A stretch of 64,000 bases of DNA from the NCBI GenBank assembly GCA_025558075.1, contig JAHLKF010000007.1, forward strand, positions 806,001-870,000. Direction: 5' to 3'. A program made the position numbers and the translations under genes. The DNA comes from Gaertneriomyces semiglobifer (Eukaryota; Chytridiomycota; Chytridiomycetes; Spizellomycetales; Spizellomycetaceae). Positions 1 to 8,740 of the stretch are shown one piece after another. Numbering within the stretch: the first letter of the stretch is position 1; each line of letters starts with the position of its first letter. The notes under the pieces were generated by a model. That model worked only from the letters and a program-made list of their open reading frames with translations, was not told the origin of the DNA and did no database searches.

Positions 1-623
1 ACATTCAATGGTGTATCAACAAGTTCCAAACGTAAAGTACGAGTCAAAGCGTCTACTGCATGTTTGGATGCACAGTACACCCCTCCGCCGGGATATACCT
101 CCCGTCCAGAAATGCTTGAAACATTAATGATATGGCCTGAGCCACGCTTCTTCATACCAGGCAGAACGGCCTGCGTAGTAAACAGCAATCCTTTCACATT
201 CGTGTCCAGCATCACATCGACTGCCTCTGCGGAGACAGTTTCGATATGGTCCATCCCGATCACAAGGCCAGCATTGTTCACGAGAATATCGATATCCTTG
301 AACTCCGCAGGTAAATCCTGAATGCTCGTGAAAACTTTGGAACGATCACGGACATCAAGTTCAACTAAATGAATTTTGGTTGCCGGTCGCTCAGCTTTAA
401 TTTTCTGGGTGAGGTCCTTTAGGCGATCCTGACGCCGAGCAGCAAGAATCAAGTTACTTCCTGCACGAGCGAACTCAATCGCGCAAGCTGCACCAATGCC
501 AGCACTTGCGCCGGTCCTGCGTTGATGAAATGGCGGTTAACTGAAATCGCTCATCATTTGCAAGACGGACTTGAGTGAGACCAGTACGTACACCAACACA
601 TTCTTTCCGATCAGGCGGGACAT
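1..623 (-). CDS. Short-chain dehydrogenase/reductase, 5' part (runs off the left edge)
   Basis: Partial classical SDR, an NAD(P)-dependent oxidoreductase; the substrate cannot be told from this part. The first exon is 623-592 and starts MSRLIGKNVLV. A 75-nt intron (591-517, donor GTACGT, acceptor GCAG) interrupts the cofactor-binding loop. Exon 2 opens with TGASAGIGAA (TGxxxGxG Rossmann motif), followed by LILAARR, the acidic LDVRD cofactor-site region, the NNAG motif, the NVSSISG catalytic-serine strand and YCASKHA, which supplies the YxxxK catalytic pair. The ILAARRQDRL stretch suggests NADP(H) preference and resembles fungal YdfG/YMR226C-type 3-hydroxy-acid dehydrogenases. That subfamily call is an inference. 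The C-terminus lies outside the window. Confidence 0.85.
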
Positions 624-766
624 TGATTTCTAGGGATGATGCAAGGGCCTAGGATCTGTTTGTGTTTGAAGATCGCGCAGTCAAGGTCCAACCTGGAAGT
701 GTGCAGGAAGCGGGTTGACGCGCCGATGCGTCCTTCCAATTCTCCTTGGAACCGCCAACGTCTTCA

Positions 767-2919
767 ATGTCCCCAGTGGATCTGGAAGACGTAGGCAAAT
801 CTTAGATCTGGTGACCGATGGGACTGCATGTTGAGGCATCAGCCCTCATTCGGGGACCTCGAGGTTGACGATAGAGGGGAGCAACACCTTCTCCAGGATT
901 TATTTCCGCCGAATGCCCGCCCAACCTGAATCACAACACGAAGGATGAATACGACGTTGAAATCATTACCACGGCCACATGTCGCTGTGTCATGGCTGTG
1001 AATGCTATTTTAAACCCGACGAAATGGTTCCATTACGGCGACAGCAAGGTTCTTTTTATTACGGTTAATCCCCCAATGGTACCGTCGTGGGTGTTCGGCT
1101 TATCTCAAAAATGCCCTTCGACGTGATTTGCCTGCTTGACAGTGCAGGTCAAACTGTCTTAGACTCCATCTCAACAGAATACGAGGATCCGTTTACGCTG
1201 GAAAGCTTTGGGGATCTGGTGCAAGCACACCGTGAGGCGGAACCACAAGGCACCAAAGAGTTCATTATCGCCCGAGTCCAAACATGGTAAGCAGTCTTCC
1301 GACGATGCTGCACAGTCCAGCATGCATCCGATATTGATGTCGTCCCACGTAGGGATCACACACAACCAGACAGGGTATGAATATGTCTCGCCGCTGCATG
1401 TATGCGTGAACTAAGTTATCTCGACCAGGCATTTTATTCGTACTATAACGCTTACCAGCTCAACAAGATTCTGATTAAGACCCAAAGTTACAATGGGAAG
1501 CGGCTCATACATCGGTTGCATGTTTTAAACCCATTGACCAACACGGATATCATTGGCAATGTGCAGGTAGTTCGCTCGTTATAGAGTCATTCGCGGCTCA
1601 GAAGCTGAGTGGTTGCAAAGTATTTCTTAGTGAAGTCTGCGTTACCGCCTTCCAGCGAACGTGAGAAAAGCAAACTCACAGAAGATACCCTGCTTACTGA
1701 GCTCCGACCAGAGGAAGCCGCCAGCATACCGTCAGCTCCTACTCTCAGCACCCGTGGCGATCAACAGCAAGCAAATGGCGTCCCAAAACAGTCGGTTAAG
1801 TCTCGGCGTAAACCTGGACCGCCGTTAGTCATCAAGACTGGGCCGGTCATCACCAATAGAAGCGTGGATTTGTTAGTTCCGTCGCCTTCAGTGAGGCAGG
1901 TTGAGGAAGGTGCTGCTACTGGCTGGACTCTGGGCGCCCCAAGCGTGGTACTAGACGAGGAAGCAGCTGCGCCGGACCTAGCCGGTGAGGCCCACAATAT
2001 ACCGGCAGCGTCTCCAAAAAAGAAAACCGGGGGTGGGAGAAAAGGTACTTTAGCCCCGCTCACTGCGCCCGCTGTGGGCACTGCGCCCACGAAACCCTGG
2101 AACATGTCCAGAGCATTCTCGTTCGGCAGGCGAAAAGAACCTAGTGCTAGTTGGAAGGGTGGTTTGCATGCCCGGACGCAGTCTGAGGGAGAAGCGGGGA
2201 AGCTTACATCGCCGGCAGCCATCTTAGATCCCGGCCCTATGTCAGCATTTCCTTACGCGGAGCAGAAAAAGGTTCCCGTCCCGCCTGGCATTGTGTCAAG
2301 GTTCGCGATTCCCGTTACTCAAGATGAGCTCGTAAGCTTGATGGTACCGACTTCTAAGCATCGACGAAGATCACTATCATACAGTAATTCAATCAATGCG
2401 CTTGGAATTCACACCTCGTTTGAAGACTGGCTAAATATTGTCAAATCGGATCGGAAAAATCTCAGGCGATTAGGCAATTTGTCCAGTGACGCAGGTGAAG
2501 AATATGATATCGTAAGACCTTCTCGCCACGTTAAAAGTAGTTCAAGAACTCCAGGTGGACTAGCACCTATCATTGACGTGGGTTCGTTTACTGATAGGCG
2601 CCTGAACGAGGGACACCGCCCGGCGAACGTTGTGGCTTCGGCTGAAGGTCGAGGGGCATCAGAGGAAGAAGATGAAGACCTGGAGGCGGTTATATATCAT
2701 GCCGTTCTGTTTGCGACCGACATTGATTTTTTGGAGAGCTCTAAAGTTCGTGCTGTTTTTCGCGAGAACGCGAAAGATACTGAAGACGTCACGCTTTTTG
2801 AGCTGCCACCGGTTATGGAGTCGCCTACGATATCTGCGTCGTCGCCAACGCTGGCGGACCATGAGCGCAGCATGAGCGCGCAAATGGCGGGGGCACCAAA
2901 GTTCTGCTGGTGTTTGTAG
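767..2919 (+). CDS. Conserved protein of unknown function, multi-exon, possible frameshift
   Basis: I do not recognise the family. The model begins with a short exon 767-790 (MSPVDLED). An 84-nt intron then leads to a coding block from 875 containing EYDVEIITTATCRCVMAV and a run ending GLSQK. Coding resumes in another frame at about 1111 (MPFDVICLLDSAGQT). Introns 1287-1352, 1375-1428 and 1567-1620 join phase-correctly and give the string HRLHVLNPLTNTDIIGNVQ followed by YFLVKSALPP. The last exon, 1621-2919, is about 430 residues. It is mostly disordered and Ser/Pro-rich, and its C-terminal block AVLFATDIDFLESSKVRAVF looks conserved. No catalytic motif or membrane segment is visible. The break at the A-run 1107-1111 is either a one-base deletion, an assembly error or an unrecognised intron. 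The exact start is uncertain. Confidence 0.6.
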
Positions 2920-3985
2920 AACTGTTAGCGGAAGGTACTCGCACTACATGTTGCCACATATGTTAACAAAAGAAATTGTTATTTGTTTGATCAATTGGTG
3001 TGAAACTTGTACGTGGCATACGCGTTGTGCGGTCAAAACTACATCGCACCGATCGGTAAACATGGCGGTATTGGTAAGGCACCTAAAGTACAACTGCTGT
3101 ACCACAGGTAGTATACTGTGATACTGGGTACTCTAGTAGGACCCACTCGAGGTTGTTACCAGTACCGCAAGTGTTAAGATTGGTACTGGCAGTGTGCAGA
3201 ATCAGGAGAGCATTATGCACTTTAGCTTGACTCAAGCTCCTGTTGTTATACATGTTGCAACGCGCTATTCCAACAGATGCTCCCAGAGAATGCCCAAAAC
3301 ATCGAAAAACACTCAAAGTTTCACCAAAGAAGCAAGGTAAAATTACGCAAAAAAGACCAGTAGAAAGTTCAAATGATTAATCTCATTAAGATACAGTCTC
3401 AGGATTTTAGCGTGTGTTCATCGCGAGTTATTACGTTGAACACCGCCGACAGAAAGGATAGTACCAATACACTCACCCACTGAATTACATATCGCAAGGT
3501 GGAATGCATGGTGGTTAGCTACCAGTGTTTGTTGCCATGCTCAGTGTTCGGTGCCGGTGCTAGCTGCTGTGAGTAAGGATATGTTAGGCCCGTTGTTGAA
3601 AAAAAGACAAGATGTGCCCTCTGCGGTTCACGACTCACCAGAGATCAATTCAATCCGTGCATCGGTGCCGCCGTGATCCCGTTTGGAAAACGAAAGAAAG
3701 TTTTAGTACCTGTCGTTTCTAAGAGCAAGACACGGGAACCCGGGAAGTTCTGAAAACGATCAGGACGGAGCGGGCACCCTACCCCAAGGAGCGCCAAGTG
3801 TAGCGAGCTGCTAGCCGGGCCTCTTACGCGATGGTATAAGTATCTCGCGAGAGGTGCGTCCAAGCGCAAAGCGATGGGAAAAGTGCGAAGGAAGGGCGAG
3901 GGACCTCCTTTTTATATCTGCGAGAACGCTAATGGACGCGTGTATTACATAAAACCACCTTGACGCGCCGAGGATTGACAGGAAC
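2920..3985. other. Non-coding stretch between genes
   Basis: About 1.07 kb without a convincing gene. Only short open frames occur and none carries a recognisable motif or good splice sites. The first part is AT-leaning and presumably holds the 3' UTR of the preceding gene. Around 3100-3200 there are scattered GTACC/GGTAC words but no regular repeat. Near 3905-3920 the minus strand reads GCAGATATAAAAAGG, a TATA-like word, with nothing obvious downstream of it. Confidence 0.5.
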
Positions 3986-3991
3986 AGATGA

Positions 3992-4387
3992 GCGACGACA
4001 CACAGAGAGAGAGAACACAGGCAGGCATTTGCATCCCATTGCACCGAAGAGCTGTACCCAGCGCTTCGTGAAAAGCTACTTGCAGACGACTTCGCCGAGA
4101 CATACGCTCAGGACATTGGGGTTGCGGAGTATATCGAATCCGCAAAACTGTACCCAACTACTACATTGATCCAAATGAACCATTTGGCGGTGCCGCTAAA
4201 TGGTTCATTTGGATCTTTGTTGCTTCAGCGCCCGCTTCCTTGGTTTGAAAAGGTGGTTGTATTCGACCAGTACGAGACCTACTTCTTCACCTCAACATTC
4301 TTGCGAGAGGGTTTTCCCGAGTTCCACATCACTCGATGGCACGAGTCATTGACCAATCTACCTCTAGCAAACCATTTCGCTGGATGA
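3992..4387 (+). CDS. Open frame with no start codon, possible exon of an unknown gene
   Basis: A continuous frame without stops reads ELYPALREKLLADDF and later KVVVFDQYETYFFTSTFL and FHITRWHESL. The composition is protein-like, but there is no initiator ATG in frame and no family I recognise. In its centre sits a perfect inverted repeat (4168-4185 and 4198-4215), translated within the frame as IQMNHLAV through NGSFG. A second frame from 4383 (DITPRWKRELILPQREG) to about 4516 may be a further exon, but I could not connect the two. It could be a decayed gene or a lineage-specific one. Confidence 0.25.
   Translation, partial: ATTHREREHRQAFASHCTEELYPALREKLLADDFAETYAQDIGVAEYIESAKLYPTTTLIQMNHLAVPLNGSFGSLLLQRPLPWFEKVVVFDQYETYFFTSTFLREGFPEFHITRWHESLTNLPLANHFAG
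4168..4215. repeat. Perfect inverted repeat: 18-nt arms, 12-nt spacer
   Basis: The left arm GATCCAAATGAACCATTT (4168-4185) is the exact reverse complement of the right arm at 4198-4215. The spacer is GGCGGTGCCGCT. The arms are AT-rich and begin and end with GATC. The element could form a strong hairpin in DNA or RNA. It lies in the open frame at 3992-4387. Confidence 0.9.
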
Positions 4388-4753
4388 AGGAGTAGACATC
4401 ACACCGCGGTGGAAACGTGAGCTAATTCTTCCGCAGCGCGAGGGGATTATGCAGAAGGACGACTTACGCAACAGGACGACCAAGAACAAGAGCCGCCGCC
4501 AGACCTTCGTTTGATCAAGGACGTGGCCAGATGCGCTCCCATGCGTTTGCCCAACCGCTCGATTCCACAGCATCTGCGCCTAGGTCAGCACTAAAAAAAG
4601 CGTGGATGTACAAGTGTGGCGGCTATATCGGGCGCCTTAGGTCAGTCCGTACTGTATTAGGTACTCTACAGTAGGATGGACAGATCCCTTCTGAGGGGTA
4701 TACCCTAACATAGGTTACCACTTCTCTACACCCATTTCAGGTTTGAAATTGAG
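4388..4753. other. Gap between the unknown open frame and the prolidase 3' end
   Basis: About 370 bp. The first 130 bp stay open in another frame (see the previous coding entry). The remainder is non-coding and contains the prolidase 3' flank. No RNA gene or regular repeat is visible. Confidence 0.4.
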
Positions 4754-6365
4754 CTAACTAGACGTCATAACTGCCTCAATGTCACTAATTTCTTTTGGAA
4801 CGAAATCGGTGAGGTTCTCTATGCCATCAGGTAGAATGACAACATCATCTTCGATTCTTACGCCTCCAACCGTGCTACGAAAGCGCTGCACCGTTTCCTC
4901 GTCGAGATACTGCCTCAATTTGGCGTCAGCCAGTGCCTCATCAAGGACCTGGTCTACGAAATAGATGCCAGGTTCTACTGTAACAACCATGCCGGCACGC
5001 AGTGTACGCCTCATGCGAAGATACTTGATGCCAGGCTCCGCTATTCTATCAACGCCTTTCGGATAGCCTCCAACGTCATGAACATCAAGGCCAATCAAAT
5101 GTCCCAAGCCATGTGGAAAGAAGAGGGCAGGGATGTGGTTAGTCATAATATCCTCCATACTACCCTTTATTAAGCCTGCTGCAAGCAGTCCCTGTGCAGC
5201 AACTCTCTCAGCCAGTCGATGCATATCTTCCCATTCTACACCATCCTTCAGTTCAGCCAAAACAACCTTCTGCATAGCAAGACATATTTCATAAGTGGTT
5301 TTCCAATCCCCCTCGAACTTTCCTCCAATGGGATATGTTCGCGTAATATCTGCCGCGTAACACTCAAACTCGCAAGCCGCATCCACAAGCAAGAGGTCGG
5401 CACCGTTGGTGGTAATCGGCCCGTCATTGTTTACGTAGTGAAGAATCGCGCCGTTCCTTCCAGCAGCTACTATAGGCGTGTACGCTTGAAACCGTCCACT
5501 GGAAACAATGTTAATATTTTTCACCAGTCCCAAATCGCCATCATGGCCGATACAATACCCTTGGCGGAAGCATTCATATTCCATTAAGGCATGAAGTTGC
5601 CGTTCAGATCCAACCCCTGGGCGAACCGCTTTCATCAGTGCGATGTGTGCCTCACTATATTCATCGAACCGTTAGAGAATCGTTTTCAGTAGGGAGAAGT
5701 TAAAGAAGTATCCGCACCCACTTATTCTCGCCGCCTCGCGCATTAACTTCAATTCAGGTTCAGACTTGATGACGCGGGCTTCGGTGATAGCTCTACCCAT
5801 TCAAAGTCAGAAAAGTCAACGGTTAGAGCAATACGCGCACGCCCTACGTCTTGAGGGATGTTGAATCCACCATAGTTGCGGAAGAACCAAGAGCGTCCAA
5901 TTCAGTTTCGCCGTCTATAATATGTATAGTCTTCGGACTCAGCTTTTCAAGGACCCCTCTGAGATTATCGACCGTGGAGGCATGTTCTACACCAGATGCA
6001 GTCTTCATTTCATCCAAGGTTGGAGGCTGCCCGCACCATAAGGTATAGTCCGCGCCATAGTTTGGAATGAATAGGTGCGAATGGCCGGAAGCTAGATCCA
6101 GCAGAAGGTGGCAGCCAGGTACCTGAACTCCCGTAAGGTAGAAGAAGTTACTTTCTTGGCGGAAAGGACCTTCGACGTCGGTCCATTTCCTCTCCGTCTG
6201 AACTCCACCCTTGAGATAAGCTACCCCTACGGCACCAACTTCGCGAAGGTTGCGAAATGTCTTTGCCCGATTGCCCGCGGCGATACTAGCGTACATGTGG
6301 GGTGCCATGATCAAGCTTTTCCTGAACCAGTCCAACGTCCTCATCACCTCACAAACAACAGCCAA
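4754..6365 (-). CDS. PEPD: Xaa-Pro dipeptidase (prolidase, M24B)
   Basis: Cytosolic metallopeptidase that splits dipeptides with C-terminal proline or hydroxyproline. Three exons, 6365-5848, 5792-5718 and 5654-4754, join phase-correctly and give 497 residues, the usual prolidase size. The N-terminal domain carries FRQESNFFYLTGV. The C-terminal pita-bread fold shows all five metal ligands in context: two Asp in LLLVDAACEFECYAADIT, the His in FPHGLGHLIGLDVHDVGG, and the two Glu in VTVEPGIYF and GGVRIEDDVV. Residues VDAACEFE replace the commoner LFDMGGEY. Both introns are 55-65 nt, and the first has a CTAAC branch site. The start at 6365 is the first in-frame ATG, and homology to human prolidase extends nearly to it. 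RAI1 ends 80 bp upstream on the same strand. Certain at the family level. Confidence 0.95.
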
Positions 6366-6444
6366 GATGCTCTCCTCTCAACTATGTTTTACGCGAACAG
6401 ATATGGGATGGCACAGTCATCCTAAAGGCCTGACTATAATACTC

Positions 6445-8076
6445 TCACCGAAACCAGACAGGAATGAAACTGGCCTCTGAACTACCGCTACCACTAACAG
6501 GATCCACTCTTATTTTCTCTGTGATTTGAACCTCTTGAAATGGCTTAGCGAAGCGAACAGTGTAGACAACATCGGGGTCGTCTTCCGTAACTGCTCGCGT
6601 GAGCCAGTCTAAGAAGCCGTTCGCAAAGTTCAGGCACACGGTTGCGTCCCAAATGTTTGCCTGTTTCCCTCGCACCATGCGCGGGATTTCCATGGTTTTC
6701 AGATGCTCCACACTGCGTATATGACCGTCGTCCGTCCTATAACCGATGATGACCTTAGGTATTCCCGGTAAGAATGATTGCGCCCAGATCTTGAGGAGCT
6801 TATGTCTGAATACGGCATGAAGTCAGGAATATGTTCTCCATATGGGCTGTAGAACGTAGCTATTACCTTTCGAAGGACCGTTGCTGATTAGGAGTTGATA
6901 TGATCCGATTTGTTTTAAGTTCTGCGTACGCACTTTGAGGGTTCTCAAGCGGCTTTTGATCTTCGTGGAAAGCGTAAGAAACTATGAGCGGCAAAGTAAT
7001 CGTCGCTTAACGCGTACCGTTGACGAGGCAGTCCACCTCGGCGCCAAGAACTAAGGAATTACTCCCAAGCTTGGTCTTGAAAACGCTGCAAAACTGAATA
7101 TTCGTATTGACTACCGCAGTCTTGCGTTTCTGAAGTGCTTCATCCCCGGGGCCTTTCAACTGAGACGGCGGCTTGTCGATGGTACTAAGGCTTTCGAATT
7201 TGTACCCATAATAGCTCATCAATTTATCTCTGTCTGAACCGCCAAAAGCAGACAAGCGCTTCTCTTCTGATTCATGCTCTTCCATGTAAATTGTTCCCTG
7301 ATGAATATAGTTCCAGTTAATGTCTTGGTGACAACTGCATATCAATCTAACTCACCTTGAAAAGGGTGACACCTAGTTCCCACTCATCTTTCGAATATGG
7401 CGTACATAATATCCTGGTCATTATCCCTCTCCCTGCAGTGCACTCGGAGCGTTAGATCATGCAGCGGGATGAACTGCGACCGGGCCTCACATGTGCAAAA
7501 TCGCGGCGTGACCGTCGGCATCAGTTCCGCCTCTGCCTTACGGTTGATCTTTTGCAGCGAACTTAGCAGTGCGTCTAGTCGCTCTGCAACAGGGGCTCGG
7601 GTGATGTATCGATGCGGAAATCCATCGTTGAGGTCACAGTCGGCCAAATCTGGTTCGTAGTACCAATTCTACAGGCAGAGTCCACACGGTCAGTATAACT
7701 CCTCATACAAGCGTAATCTTGAGTACCATACCAGTTCCTTGTCGCTCATCCAATGCATTCCCCTGTGCTCGTCGTAAGAAAAGTAACCGAGCTCCTTCGG
7801 TTGCTGGTATGGCGCACACCGGGTATGCCATTTCTCCAAGGGGTAGACGGGAAAAGAGGCTATGCATACTGAATCGTCTGCTCGGTTTCTTCCGCTTCTC
7901 CGCGGGCCTCTTTGTGCCCCATCTCGATCATGGTTATGTTCTCGATACGGATTGAAACGTCTGCCAATGTCGTGACCGCCTAGGCAAGGAACATGCTGAA
8001 TCTAAATTATTTGCGATTTTCCACATGCCAAGCCGCGGGAGCTAGGGGGATGCACTCTTTTGGTATTACCTGCCAT
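6445..8076 (-). CDS. RAI1: Decapping nuclease RAI1/DXO
   Basis: Removes incomplete or non-canonical 5' caps (pyrophosphohydrolase, decapping and NAD-deNADding activities in this family) and in fungi partners the 5'-3' exonuclease Rat1 in the nucleus. I read seven exons: 8076-8070, 7979-7732, 7668-7491, 7432-7356, 7297-7018, 6981-6867 and 6805-6445. All phases agree and give 421 residues, a normal length. Diagnostic strings are ELGYFSYDEHR with MHWMSDKEL, WRGIMTRILCTPYS, the metal-binding LGAEVDCLV, the second acidic/lysine motif YAELKTNRI, and LLKIWAQSFLPGIPKVIIG near the C-terminus. The first coding exon is only seven bases (ATGGCAG). A partner RAT1 gene is not in the window. Confidence 0.95.
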
Positions 8077-8158
8077 CGTAGTGAGCGCTTTCCGTCTTGT
8101 TTCGGGTAAGCAGGTACGCAGTCTTACAACGCGGGTTGCGTTTCTTGGCAAAGGTACG

Positions 8159-8671
8159 ATGTGGTTCCAACGCATCCTTGCCTGCACTCTCATAGTAACC
8201 TTTTGCGTCTTCTTAAAACTGTCATTACCCTCATCTGCCGTTGCGTCAGTTGAGAAATCTCGTGAAGGCCTAGTACGAAGTAGAACAAGTGGAACACTCG
8301 CTGGAATGGACGTGAACGAGCCTCCAAAGCATCTAAGTGAGTACGGGGTGGGTACCTCTGAGGGACACCGTTGTTTAACTCACCCATACCTGTAGTTGGC
8401 AAATACCTGGTCACCCCATCTAAGACTTTGGATGAGATTCTTGCAAAAGGGATCGACCGTGCAAATGTACAGTGTGGAGTTTGTTCATTGTGACATAGAG
8501 TATGGTTTCATCCCCATTCCTGAACAGGTTGTCACAAAGGACGATCTCCCACCCTCTCATCGGATTATACCACCTGGCGGTATGGTGACAATGGATTACC
8601 GTCCAACCCGGTTAAATGTGCACATCAGTGGCGGAGAGACCCCAACCATTACCGGCGTCAACTATGGATAA
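8159..8671 (+). CDS. Secreted peptidase inhibitor, I78-like
   Basis: Small protein of 132 residues from three exons (8159-8336, 8396-8472, 8528-8671) with consistent phases. The N-terminus MWFQRILACTLIVTFCVF is a hydrophobic signal peptide or anchor. The mature part begins a potato-inhibitor-like fold at HLIGKYLVTPSKTLDEIL and ends with the family signature MVTMDYRPTRLNVHI. I78 members inhibit serine proteases such as subtilisins and elastase. The canonical C-terminal CG is replaced by NYG, so the reactive geometry may differ. Start chosen because it gives the signal peptide. It converges with the RA-PH gene, whose stop is 70 bp away. Confidence 0.75.
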
Positions 8672-8740
8672 TTCGTGTTGTCGTCTATATACATTTCTAG
8701 TTCTTATATATACATTGGCGGCAGATTCACAAAATGCGCA

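Noticed and set aside
1761..2222. Long minus-strand open frame inside the first hypothetical gene
   Set aside because: It is antisense to a longer exon that continues a spliced, conserved-looking protein; no motif of its own.
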